Assembly: GCA_018400755.1 (NCBI GenBank)
Contig: JAGYLU010000018.1
Location: forward strand, 1 to 35,183
DNA from: Acholeplasmataceae bacterium
Lineage (GTDB): Bacteria; Bacillota_I; Bacilli_A; Acholeplasmatales; Acholeplasmataceae
Direction of reading: 5' to 3'
DNA length: 35,183 nucleotides
Position 1 is the first letter of the stretch. Every line of letters starts with the position of its first letter. The notes below the pieces were generated by a model. It ran no database searches. It was not told where the DNA came from and worked only from the letters and a program-made list of their open reading frames with translations. Positions 14,369 to 21,021 of this stretch are shown here, one piece after another. The translations under genes were made by a program, and so were the position numbers.

Positions 14369-14536
14369 ATGCCAAGAAGAATCACAGATGCTTGTACTGC
14401 TGAAGGCTTATGCATGGCTGAATGTCCTGTTGACTGCATCACCGAAGGTGACATCTACGTTATCGATGAAGATGCATGTATCGACTGCGGTATGTGTCAG
14501 GCGGTTTGTCCAAGCGACGCAATCATCGAAGTCTAA
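14369..14536 (+). CDS. Small ferredoxin with an altered first cluster motif
   Basis: A 55-residue clostridial-type ferredoxin made of two halves. The second half has a canonical motif: Cys37, Cys40, Cys43, then Cys47-Pro48. The first half has Cys9, Cys15 and Cys19-Pro20, but the second cysteine of the usual CxxCxxC is Glu12. An extra cysteine, Cys23, replaces the Ala of the usual PVDAI. Canonical pairing would use Cys9, -12, -15 and -47 for one cluster, so this one is a [3Fe-4S] cluster, a cluster with Glu or Cys23 as fourth ligand, or absent. GGAGG lies eight bases before the ATG at 14369. It is a monocistronic gene with its own promoter and terminator, consistent with a general electron carrier in the cytoplasm. 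Confidence 0.9.
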   Translation: MPRRITDACTAEGLCMAECPVDCITEGDIYVIDEDACIDCGMCQAVCPSDAIIEV

Positions 14537-14555
14537 ACCTGATTTCATGGGAATC

Positions 14556-14577
14556 AAAGGGCAACTGCCCTTTTTTT
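14556..14577 (+). terminator. Ferredoxin terminator
   Basis: AAAGGGC and GCCCTTT form the stem, with an AACT loop and seven T. Confidence 0.9.
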
Positions 14578-14609
14578 CTTTGTCTTGATGACAAATCTGT
14601 CAGAGATCA

Positions 14610-14638
14610 TTGTGATTTTTCATTGATTGTGATTTAAT
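14610..14638 (+). promoter_or_regulatory. azlCD promoter
   Basis: TTGTGA (14610-14615), a 17-base spacer and TTTAAT (14633-14638). The -10 overlaps the ATG at 14637, which rules that codon out as the azlC start. Confidence 0.6.
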
Positions 14639-14660
14639 GGTCATCAAAGGCGGTGATTCG

Positions 14661-15353
14661 GTGAGCAATGAACAACACCCCATCAAAGATGCATTCATCT
14701 CATCAATACCGGTCCTTCTTGGCTATGGCATTCTTGGCATGACCTATGGGGTTCTGATGGCGCAAGCTGGGTTTGGCGTGGCTTTCACCACATTGACAAG
14801 CCTCTTTCTATTCGCTGGGGCAGCGCAGTACCTGTTAATCCCGTTGTTGGTCTCAAACACGGCCATCTTGACGGTCTTTTTACTGGTTTTATCCGTCAAT
14901 GCCCGTCATCTCTTCTATGGACTTTCGATGTTGACCCCCTACAAGGGTCTTGGTCTGATCAGACCTTATCTGATATTCGGGTTGACTGATGAGACATTTG
15001 CGATTCTCTCATCCAAACAAGTTGGGTCTTTTAAAACAAACAAGACATATATGCTTTCCGTCACATTGCTCAATCATATCTACTGGGTCAGCGCATCTTT
15101 GATCGGGGGTCTTTTGGCCTCTTTGCGAAGTGTCTCGCTCCAACATCTGGCGTTCATTCTTGCCGCGATGTTTGTTGTGATGTTCCTAGACAGGCTCTCT
15201 TCCAAGACAAGTCGGATGTCCGCACTGCTCGGACTGATCACCGGACTTATAAGCCTCATCGTTTTTGGCAAAGATTCTTTTCTTCTTGTCTCATTGCCAG
15301 TCGTGATTTTGATCTCTTTGATCTCTAAACGGGGAGGTCATGCGCATGCCTGA
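14661..15353 (+). CDS. azlC: AzlC-family branched-chain amino acid exporter, large subunit
   Basis: A 230-residue membrane protein of the AzlC/YgaZ family with about seven hydrophobic segments. Family motifs include GYGILGMTYGVL near the N-terminus, LFLFAGAAQYLL, and the conserved NARHLFYGLS. With AzlD it forms a two-subunit exporter of branched-chain amino acids or their analogues. I chose the GTG at 14661, preceded by the purine-rich AAAGGCGGTGA, because the ATG at 14637 overlaps the promoter. azlD overlaps its end by eight bases. No Lrp-type regulator lies beside it. Confidence 0.9.
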   Translation: MSNEQHPIKDAFISSIPVLLGYGILGMTYGVLMAQAGFGVAFTTLTSLFLFAGAAQYLLIPLLVSNTAILTVFLLVLSVNARHLFYGLSMLTPYKGLGLIRPYLIFGLTDETFAILSSKQVGSFKTNKTYMLSVTLLNHIYWVSASLIGGLLASLRSVSLQHLAFILAAMFVVMFLDRLSSKTSRMSALLGLITGLISLIVFGKDSFLLVSLPVVILISLISKRGGHAHA

Positions 15354-15666
15354 AGAGATTTGGATTGTCATTTCGGCGATTGCCGCAACCCTTCTTTTGA
15401 GATTCGCACCTTTCGTCCTGTTCAAAGATGACAACATCGAGCACCCCACCATCAAACGTCTTGGAGAGACTTTGCCAGGCGCGTCCATCGGACTGCTCGT
15501 TGTCTACGTTTTCGCAGACGTTTCCTTCGAACAGGGATCCTCTTTTGTTTCTGAGATGATCGCGGTCATTGCGATTGTCCTCGTTCACCAACGCTTCAAA
15601 TCACCGATTCTTTCAATGATGGTGGGAACCAGTCTCTATATCATCTTTAAAACAGTGATTTTCTAG
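15346..15666 (+). CDS. azlD: AzlD-family branched-chain amino acid exporter, small subunit
   Basis: A 106-residue membrane protein with three or four hydrophobic segments. LLRFAPFVLF and the ETLPGASIGLLVVY region (the usual LPPAVMAILVVY position) identify the AzlD/YgaH family, which partners AzlC. GGGAGG at 15332-15337 is eight bases before the ATG at 15346; the ATG at 15340 is too close. The overlap with azlC ensures coupled translation and subunit balance. Confidence 0.9.
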   Translation: MPEEIWIVISAIAATLLLRFAPFVLFKDDNIEHPTIKRLGETLPGASIGLLVVYVFADVSFEQGSSFVSEMIAVIAIVLVHQRFKSPILSMMVGTSLYIIFKTVIF

Positions 15667-15701
15667 TATGAAAAAGGCCCTTTCAATTTTCATGTGGGCT
15701 C

Positions 15702-15747
15702 CACACAAGAATGGAAAGGCACTTCAAACACACACAAGAATGGAAAG
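15702..15747 (+). repeat. 17-bp direct repeat, two copies 29 bp apart
   Basis: CACACAAGAATGGAAAG occurs at 15702-15718 and again at 15731-15747, in the noncoding stretch between azlD and the convergent membrane-protein gene. It looks like a short tandem duplication; the 12 bases between the copies differ from the flanks. Confidence 0.85.
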
Positions 15748-15754
15748 ACTCATG

Positions 15755-15786
15755 AAAAACAGGTCTTCGAGAGAAGGCCTGTTTTT
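15755..15786. terminator. Strong bidirectional terminator with a GAGA loop
   Basis: A 14-base-pair stem (15755-15768 with 15773-15786, one T-G wobble) capped by the GNRA-type loop GAGA, with five T on either strand. It serves azlCD and the convergent gene. Confidence 0.9.
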
Positions 15787-15796
15787 CGTTCAGGAT

Positions 15797-16135
15797 TCAG
15801 TTGACGATGACATGGATGATCATCAACAAAAGTGTCAATGGTCCGACAATCCGATGAATCATCAAAATGCGCTTATTCTTAAGCTTATAGACAGCCGTCC
15901 CAAGCGCACCGGTCGCCACGACCCCAAGCAAAGCGAACAACCCACTGACACGAAGATTGCCACCGGCAACAGCAACAATCATATGAATCAGTGCCACCCC
16001 TGCAGCAAGCATACCAAAGAGCCGGTGATTCTTGGCAAGAGCCCTGATTGCGGGATGCTTGACATACCGTTTCAATCCATTTGTTGCCGCAAGCAAGAAC
16101 AAAACGAAAGTTGTGATACCTAGAAAAGCAAGCAT
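15797..16135 (-). CDS. Small four-helix membrane protein with paired His, possibly heme b-binding
   Basis: A 112-residue protein of four hydrophobic segments. Histidines occur in pairs near helix ends: the NHRLFG segment and the IHM at the other end of helix 2, and IHRIVGP and IHV in helix 4. This spacing recalls cytochrome b561 or ferric-reductase-like proteins that bind heme b through bis-His ligation, but I cannot assign a named family with certainty. I chose the ATG at 16135, with AAGGAGG about 11 bases upstream; an extended -10 (TGA then TAAAAT, 16196-16188) overlaps the stop of the upstream histidine kinase gene, so it may have its own promoter. Confidence 0.7.
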   Translation of the reverse strand: MLAFLGITTFVLFLLAATNGLKRYVKHPAIRALAKNHRLFGMLAAGVALIHMIVAVAGGNLRVSGLFALLGVVATGALGTAVYKLKNKRILMIHRIVGPLTLLLMIIHVIVN

Positions 16136-16193
16136 AACGATGTCATCCTCCTTATGTCTGATGACGACCACGATGGCGTCTTCATCTATTTTA

Positions 16194-18014
16194 TCACGTT
16201 TGCTTCTGATCGGTCAAAACTGAGAGAACGATACGTCTTGTCCGCTCCAAAGACAAAGGTTTGATCATAATCGCATCCGGTATGAACCCCTCGTCCCAAT
16301 CCTCGTCATAGATCGAACTGTCACCCGTCATCAAGATAATCGGGATAGGGTTTTGGTCTTCGAGGGTTCTTTTGATTTTGTTGATGTATGTCTTGAAATC
16401 CATATCGCTTAGATGGACATCGGTCATGAGCAGGTCGATATCCGCATGTTCTCTCATGAGCTGGATCGCCTCTTCTCCACTTAAGGCAATTCTGGTGCGT
16501 GCCCCCAGCACACTTAAAAACGATTCAATAATTCTGATATTCATCCGATTGTCATCCACCACCAGCACATTGATGTCACCGATCTGTTTGTTCAATGCTG
16601 CCATAGATGTCCTGAACATGGTTTCTTTCGGCGCATAAAGACCTTTGTCAAGACGATACTTGAGTTCGCCGATGACGGCTTCATCAACCTGTTTTGAAGG
16701 GATTTGAACAACAAATGATGAGCCTTTGCCGTAGGTGCTCTCCATCGTGATTGTCCCTTCCATCATGTCAACATATCGTTTGGTAATCGCCAGTCCGAGT
16801 CCAAGACCTTCAATGGCTTTTCTTCGAAGATCCATCCGCGTATAGACATCAAAGACATATGGCTGCAACTCTTTTTTGATTCCAATGCCGGTATCACTGA
16901 CAATCATCGAGAGGTGGCCGCGCCTGTCAACCAAAGCATAACTGACTTGAAATGACACAGAGCCTTCAAATGTGTATTTAAAGGCATTATCCAAAAGGTT
17001 GACAAGGACTTGCCTGAGTTTCAGGGGATCACCAACCAGATGGGCCGGTGTCATGGGATCGATATCAACGATGACATCAATGATTTTTGCCCGATGTTTG
17101 GTTGTCGTCAGCAAAATCACGTCTTTCAAGACATCATAAAGCTGATATTGAATCATCGCAGCTGTGCTTTCTCCTGAGTCGCTTTTGGAAAACTCCAACA
17201 GATCATCGATGATCGAGGCCATGACCATGGACGCGTCATATATGGTTTTGATGTCTTTTGTGTCATCCGTCGCCGCTTTGGCTTCAAGCATCATCTCAGT
17301 TATCCCGGAGATACCATTGAGTGGGGTCCGCAACTCATGGGCCATGGTTGCTAAAAAGCGGGCTCTGATTTCCGCCAATCTGAGGGTCTCAAGATTTCTG
17401 AGTTTTGTTTCTTTCAGACTCATCTCAATCCAACTGTAGAAATATAGGAAGACAAAGAAAAAGGCAACATTCACCAATGAATAATTGAAAGAGTGAAAGA
17501 AATCCATTGTCGATTCCGAGAGAGCGTAAATGCCTTTAACACCCTCGAAAAGCTCACTGACGACAATCAGAACCGAAACACTCGAAAGTGAACCAATCAA
17601 TCGAAACTTAAATGATGATCTGGTTCCAATAATCAAAAGGGCCGCGGCAAGCACAATATATGACTGAAATTGCGGCCTCAGACCAAAGAGATGCACATAT
17701 CCGACTTGCTGGGAAACGATGACAAAGACAGTGATTTCTGTCATCAGTGAGATTCGGGTTTCATTGACTCGCCTAAGAAAGCACATCATCACAAGATGAA
17801 AGATCGCGATCATGACACTCATAGACGCGACAAGTAAAAAGCCTTCGATGGTGAAAATGATCGCACCGAGAACCCCGATACTGACACCAATCATCAATCC
17901 GACCATCAAAGCCGCGTAAGGCATGCGTGATTCATCGGATATGCGCTCGGGTATGAACGGACGGATCAATGACTGGAAATAGTCGAAGAAATGATACGCT
18001 TTTTGTGTTTTCAT
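16194..18014 (-). CDS. Hybrid sensor histidine kinase with C-terminal receiver
   Basis: A 606-residue protein. Residues 30-200 hold about six membrane segments with no recognisable sensor domain. A dimerisation/phosphoacceptor domain follows with MAHELRTPLNG (His226), then the ATPase domain with N-box NLLDNAFKY, G1 DTGIGI and G2 GLGLGLAI. A receiver domain fills roughly 485-600, with VVDDN at its start, the phospho-acceptor Asp in LLMTDVHL and Lys in MIKPLS. All catalytic residues are present. There is no adjacent DNA-binding regulator, so output probably passes to a phosphotransfer protein or to protein partners. I chose the ATG at 18014, preceded by AGAGGTG and by an extended -10 promoter; the longer open frame runs through that promoter. 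Confidence 0.93.
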   Translation of the reverse strand: MKTQKAYHFFDYFQSLIRPFIPERISDESRMPYAALMVGLMIGVSIGVLGAIIFTIEGFLLVASMSVMIAIFHLVMMCFLRRVNETRISLMTEITVFVIVSQQVGYVHLFGLRPQFQSYIVLAAALLIIGTRSSFKFRLIGSLSSVSVLIVVSELFEGVKGIYALSESTMDFFHSFNYSLVNVAFFFVFLYFYSWIEMSLKETKLRNLETLRLAEIRARFLATMAHELRTPLNGISGITEMMLEAKAATDDTKDIKTIYDASMVMASIIDDLLEFSKSDSGESTAAMIQYQLYDVLKDVILLTTTKHRAKIIDVIVDIDPMTPAHLVGDPLKLRQVLVNLLDNAFKYTFEGSVSFQVSYALVDRRGHLSMIVSDTGIGIKKELQPYVFDVYTRMDLRRKAIEGLGLGLAITKRYVDMMEGTITMESTYGKGSSFVVQIPSKQVDEAVIGELKYRLDKGLYAPKETMFRTSMAALNKQIGDINVLVVDDNRMNIRIIESFLSVLGARTRIALSGEEAIQLMREHADIDLLMTDVHLSDMDFKTYINKIKRTLEDQNPIPIILMTGDSSIYDEDWDEGFIPDAIMIKPLSLERTRRIVLSVLTDQKQT

Positions 18015-18031
18015 GGTCACACCTCTGCTCC

Positions 18032-18040
18032 ATTTTATCA
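18032..18040 (-). promoter_or_regulatory. Extended -10 promoter of the histidine kinase gene
   Basis: On the minus strand TGA directly precedes TAAAAT (18037-18032), giving a leader of only about ten bases before the ATG. Confidence 0.5.
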
Positions 18041-18091
18041 ACTTAATGATGGCTTGTGGTCGTGAAGAAGACTTTGTAATGTGATTGTAAG

Positions 18092-18113
18092 AAAAAAAGT
18101 CCAATAAGGGACT
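18092..18113 (-). terminator. Minus-strand terminator in the kinase/GGT divergent region
   Basis: On the minus strand AGTCC and GGACT form a five-base-pair stem followed by seven T. No minus-strand gene lies immediately upstream, so it may block antisense transcription or act as an attenuator if the kinase gene has a second, upstream promoter. Confidence 0.55.
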
Positions 18114-18144
18114 CATACTTGAAACATCTGATTGTTTTGTCTCA

Positions 18145-18153
18145 TGATATACT
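18145..18153 (+). promoter_or_regulatory. Extended -10 promoter of the gamma-glutamyltransferase gene
   Basis: TGA directly precedes TATACT (18148-18153). No good -35 lies at normal spacing, which the extended element may compensate. Confidence 0.5.
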
Positions 18154-18186
18154 AAAGAAGACATTAAAGAAAGCCGTGGTGATTTG

Positions 18187-19773
18187 ATGATCAGTTCCCA
18201 TAGTCATGATACCCATGCCAGACATGCCATGGCCGCGACAACTCATCCTGAGGCGGCCCAAGCCGGCATTGACATCATGCGGGCTGGTGGTAACGCGGTC
18301 GATGCCGCGATTGCCATGGCCGCGATGATGACCGTTGTCGAACCAACATCCAATGGACTTGGTGGCGATTGTTTTGCCATTGTCAAAACGCCTAAAGGTA
18401 TTTTCGGCCTCAACAGCAGCGGACCTGCGCCATCACTCTTGACGCTTGATGGCCTAAATCAAAAGGGGCATCAAAAGATGCCGCGCTTCGGTTTTGATCC
18501 GGTGACTGTCCCAGGGGCGGTCAAAGGCTGGCAAGCCCTCCACAAGCGCTTTGGCGATATCCCTTTTGGAGATGTCATCAAACCCGCCATTGAGGCCGCC
18601 AGAAAAGGGTTCGTGGTCAGTCCAGTGATCGCAAAAAACTGGGATAACGCACTTAAGATCTATCAAAAGCATCTACAAGGTCCGATGTTCAACGCTTGGT
18701 TTGAAACCTTTGCCAAGCATGGTGAGGTACCTTCTCCAGGTGAGATCATGACCTTGGTTGATCACGCTTCGACTTTGGAAAAGATTGCTGACACATACGG
18801 TGATGCCTTTTACCATGGTGATCTCGCCGATCAGATCGACTCATTTTCCAAAACATATGGGGGATGGATCAGGAAAGAGGACTTGCTTGCTTACGAACCA
18901 GAATGGGTCACACCTTTGTCAATCACCTACCGTGGCGTGAAAGTCTATGAGTTGCCTCCAAACGGACAAGGAATTGTGGCACTGTCCGCTTTGAGGATGC
19001 TGGAGAATTATGACATTGCCACAGTCTCGGAAGACCACCGCATCCATCTTCAGATCGAAGCGTTGAAACTGGCCTTTGCAGACGCTTTTGAATACGTGAC
19101 CGATCCTGCTTTTGAGAATGTGCCAGTGACATCCATGCTCAATCATGACTACCTTTCTAAACGGTCAAAGCACATCAAAGACAATGCCAACACCTATACA
19201 TCAGGGCGTCTAGATGATCACGGAACCGTTTATCTTGCGACCGGAGACCCTAAGGGGATGATGGTCTCATTCATTCAAAGCAACTACATGGGATTCGGTT
19301 CTGGTCTGGTGGTTCCCAATACTGGAATTTCCTTGAATAACCGTGGGATGAACTTCTCGATGGACGTTGATCAGAAGAACGCATTGAAACCAGGAAAAAG
19401 GCCTTACCATACGATCATTCCGGGGTTTATAGAACACTATGGCACATCTCTTGGACCTTTTGGGATCATGGGCGGATTCATGCAACCACAGGCCCATGTC
19501 CAAGTGTTATCACACCTGATCGATGGACGTTTGAGTCTTCAGGAAGCACTTGACGCCTACCGTTTCCAATGGCTCAAAGGATTCGAGGTCCAAATAGAAG
19601 CCGCATGTCCTCAAAACGTGATCAAACACCTAGAAAAGCGCGGTCACAAGATGTTTCCAACCACTGATGTCTCACCATTTGGGCGTGGTCAAATCATTCT
19701 TAGGGATACCTTGACAAAAACCTATCGTGGGGCAACCGAACGGCGCGCAGACGGCCACATCGCCCTCTGGTGA
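18187..19773 (+). CDS. Gamma-glutamyltransferase (Ntn-hydrolase) family protein, cytoplasmic
   Basis: A 528-residue member of the gamma-glutamyltransferase/cephalosporin acylase family. The N-terminal part has the AGGNAVDAAIAMAAM signature near residues 33-47 and GLGGDCF. The likely self-cleavage and catalytic threonine is Thr347, in HGTVYLA, where family members cut into large and small subunits. The following IQSNYMGFGSG and a Gly-Gly segment (GIMGGFMQPQ) match. It has no signal peptide, unlike secreted Ggt, and resembles the YwrD-type cytoplasmic branch. It would cleave gamma-glutamyl amides or similar acyl amides, perhaps in glutathione or peptide salvage. I chose the ATG at 18187 over the in-frame TTG just before it. 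Substrate is uncertain. Confidence 0.9.
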   Translation: MISSHSHDTHARHAMAATTHPEAAQAGIDIMRAGGNAVDAAIAMAAMMTVVEPTSNGLGGDCFAIVKTPKGIFGLNSSGPAPSLLTLDGLNQKGHQKMPRFGFDPVTVPGAVKGWQALHKRFGDIPFGDVIKPAIEAARKGFVVSPVIAKNWDNALKIYQKHLQGPMFNAWFETFAKHGEVPSPGEIMTLVDHASTLEKIADTYGDAFYHGDLADQIDSFSKTYGGWIRKEDLLAYEPEWVTPLSITYRGVKVYELPPNGQGIVALSALRMLENYDIATVSEDHRIHLQIEALKLAFADAFEYVTDPAFENVPVTSMLNHDYLSKRSKHIKDNANTYTSGRLDDHGTVYLATGDPKGMMVSFIQSNYMGFGSGLVVPNTGISLNNRGMNFSMDVDQKNALKPGKRPYHTIIPGFIEHYGTSLGPFGIMGGFMQPQAHVQVLSHLIDGRLSLQEALDAYRFQWLKGFEVQIEAACPQNVIKHLEKRGHKMFPTTDVSPFGRGQIILRDTLTKTYRGATERRADGHIALW

Positions 19774-19779
19774 AACCTT

Positions 19780-19832
19780 GACAAACCTGTCTTGAAGCAT
19801 TCGACTCGAATGGCGTCTTTGATCACCAAGAC
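19780..19832 (+). other. Three consecutive short hairpins downstream of the GGT gene
   Basis: GACA/TGTC (19780-19791), CATTCG/CGAATG around ACT (19798-19812) and GTCTT/AAGAC (19815-19832) follow one another right after the stop codon. None has a T-run. They could stabilise the mRNA 3' end or belong to a small structured RNA ended by the terminator at 19928-19953. Confidence 0.4.
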
Positions 19833-19927
19833 AAGGGCTCAACCTGATTTGGATTCATTTGACAGATCCTTAACGCCTATTATTTTGCTAAGTCCGTCTT
19901 CCTCTGATTTATAACGTTTTCATTAAG

Positions 19928-19953
19928 AAACCTCGATGAATATTGAGGTTTTT
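19928..19953 (+). terminator. Terminator upstream of the VTT-family gene
   Basis: AAACCTCGAT and ATTGAGGTTT form a ten-base-pair stem (one G-T wobble) with a GAAT loop and five T. It ends transcription from the GGT side. Confidence 0.8.
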
Positions 19954-19957
19954 CATG

Positions 19958-19963
19958 TATAAT
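19958..19963 (+). promoter_or_regulatory. Likely -10 of the VTT-family gene
   Basis: A perfect TATAAT follows the terminator directly; a -35 would fall inside the terminator hairpin and is poor. It is 28 bases before the start codon. Confidence 0.5.
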
Positions 19964-19991
19964 AAGACTAGAACCAATCAAGGAGATTTCC

Positions 19992-20666
19992 ATGCCAACA
20001 CGTCACAGACCGCCCCGCTACATTTCTAAAAGACGACAACTAGAGAGGACCATCACCGTCAGGGAAGAGTCACTTTACAAACCTTTTTTAGTGACGTTTT
20101 CCTTGTTTATGATTGTGATGATCATCATCTTCCCAACCTCAATCTTCGACCAGACCATTCCTGGTGTGATGATCGTTCTAAGAAAGCTGGTCGGATGGAT
20201 GAGCCTATCCGCGGTCGCAACCCTCCTTGTCCTTCCTGTCTCAGTTTTTGATATCGAACTGATCAGAACATTCTCAGATACTCAGACTTACTCAAACCTC
20301 TTGGTCATCGGCGTCGTCATCTTTGCCGTCTTTGCCGATACACTGTTTGCCTACATTGGATACCGGTTTACGAAAACACTGAGACATCTCTTCATGCGCA
20401 AAGTGAAAAACAGGAACGTCGAGATCTCAAATGTCCGGCTACAAAAGTATGGCAACATCGGCATGTTCCTCTTTGCCGTCACTCCACTGCCATTCACGGC
20501 GGCGATTTACACCGCTGGCGCACTCAGGCTCAACAAATGGGGGTTTCTCCTTGCTGTCTCTTCCGCTCGTTTCATCAAGTATTCGGCATTCGCTTTGTTC
20601 ATCAGGATCTTTCAAATCAACCTTGTCGAGTGGGGACAAAATCTGTTGACGGTCCTATTCGGATAG
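19992..20666 (+). CDS. VTT/DedA-like (SNARE-associated Golgi) membrane protein
   Basis: A 224-residue membrane protein with a very basic N-terminus (12 Arg/Lys in the first 30 residues) and about five hydrophobic segments. The C-terminal half carries the VTT signature region: a Gly-rich loop in KYGNIGMFLFAVTPLP, then a second segment, AGALRLNKWGFLLAVSSARF, typical of DedA/TVP38-like proteins. These act in lipid flipping or membrane homeostasis; the exact role of this subgroup is unknown. AAGGAG lies before the ATG. It stands alone between two terminators. Confidence 0.8.
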   Translation: MPTRHRPPRYISKRRQLERTITVREESLYKPFLVTFSLFMIVMIIIFPTSIFDQTIPGVMIVLRKLVGWMSLSAVATLLVLPVSVFDIELIRTFSDTQTYSNLLVIGVVIFAVFADTLFAYIGYRFTKTLRHLFMRKVKNRNVEISNVRLQKYGNIGMFLFAVTPLPFTAAIYTAGALRLNKWGFLLAVSSARFIKYSAFALFIRIFQINLVEWGQNLLTVLFG

Positions 20667-20687
20667 CAATCTGATCCATGACGATTT

Positions 20688-20716
20688 GGGCAGAATCATC
20701 TGATTCGCCCTTTTTT
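20688..20716 (+). terminator. Terminator of the VTT-family gene
   Basis: GGGC-A-GAATC pairs with GATTC-GCCC (one bulged A) around an ATCT loop, followed by six T. Confidence 0.88.
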
Positions 20717-20829
20717 CATGACATTTTGTCATAAAACACTCAAAAGCGACAATACAGCATGTCCAACAATGTCAACTCGTCCTCTCTAATATTTCTTTTT
20801 TATTTCGGCTCGATGATTGTAGTATGTCG

Positions 20830-20845
20830 TTTTGGTATTCCAAAA
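20830..20845. repeat. Inverted repeat TTTTGG-N4-CCAAAA
   Basis: Six-base arms around TATT. It lies about 100 bases upstream of the regulator's promoter; an operator or cruciform site is possible. Confidence 0.65.
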
Positions 20846-20883
20846 AGCAATATTTATGTAAGAATTTGTCATTTTTTACATGT

Positions 20884-20916
20884 TACACATTGTGTGTATT
20901 TATCATACACATTGTG
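20884..20916. repeat. TACACATTGTG direct repeat with 22-bp period, plus an overlapping inverted repeat
   Basis: TACACATTGTG occurs at 20884-20894 and 20906-20916, exactly 22 bp apart, about two helical turns. The first copy is also part of TACACA-TTG-TGTGTA (20884-20898). The set ends about 10 bp upstream of the -35. Tandem repeats on one DNA face are typical targets of OmpR-family dimers. Confidence 0.8.
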
Positions 20917-20926
20917 AAGCATGCAC

Positions 20927-20953
20927 TTGTTGTCACCAAAAGAGGGGTACAAT
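20927..20953 (+). promoter_or_regulatory. Promoter of the orphan regulator gene
   Basis: TACAAT (20948-20953) with TTGTTG (20927-20932) at a short 15-base spacing. The weak fit suggests activation through the repeats just upstream. Confidence 0.45.
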
Positions 20954-21021
20954 AGAGACAAGGAAACAGCTTTCGTTTCCCAAACGCACGTTTGTAGAAC
21001 TCATTAAGAAAGGAAGATCAT

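Larger units (their letters stand above)
20717..21021 (+). promoter_or_regulatory. 305-bp noncoding, repeat-rich region upstream of the orphan regulator gene
   Basis: No gene is apparent here. It contains ATGACA-TTT-TGTCAT (20718-20732), TTTTGG-TATT-CCAAAA (20830-20845), the 11-bp direct repeats at 20884-20916, a promoter at 20927-20953 and an about 60-base leader. The composition is more AT-rich than the coding regions around it. It is the longest gene-free stretch in the window. Confidence 0.7.

Noticed and set aside
15668-16123. Plus-strand ORF of 151 codons after azlD
   Set aside because: It runs through the direct repeats, the terminator and then antisense to the four-helix membrane protein gene, with no family resemblance and a polar low-complexity product. 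It is a shadow frame.
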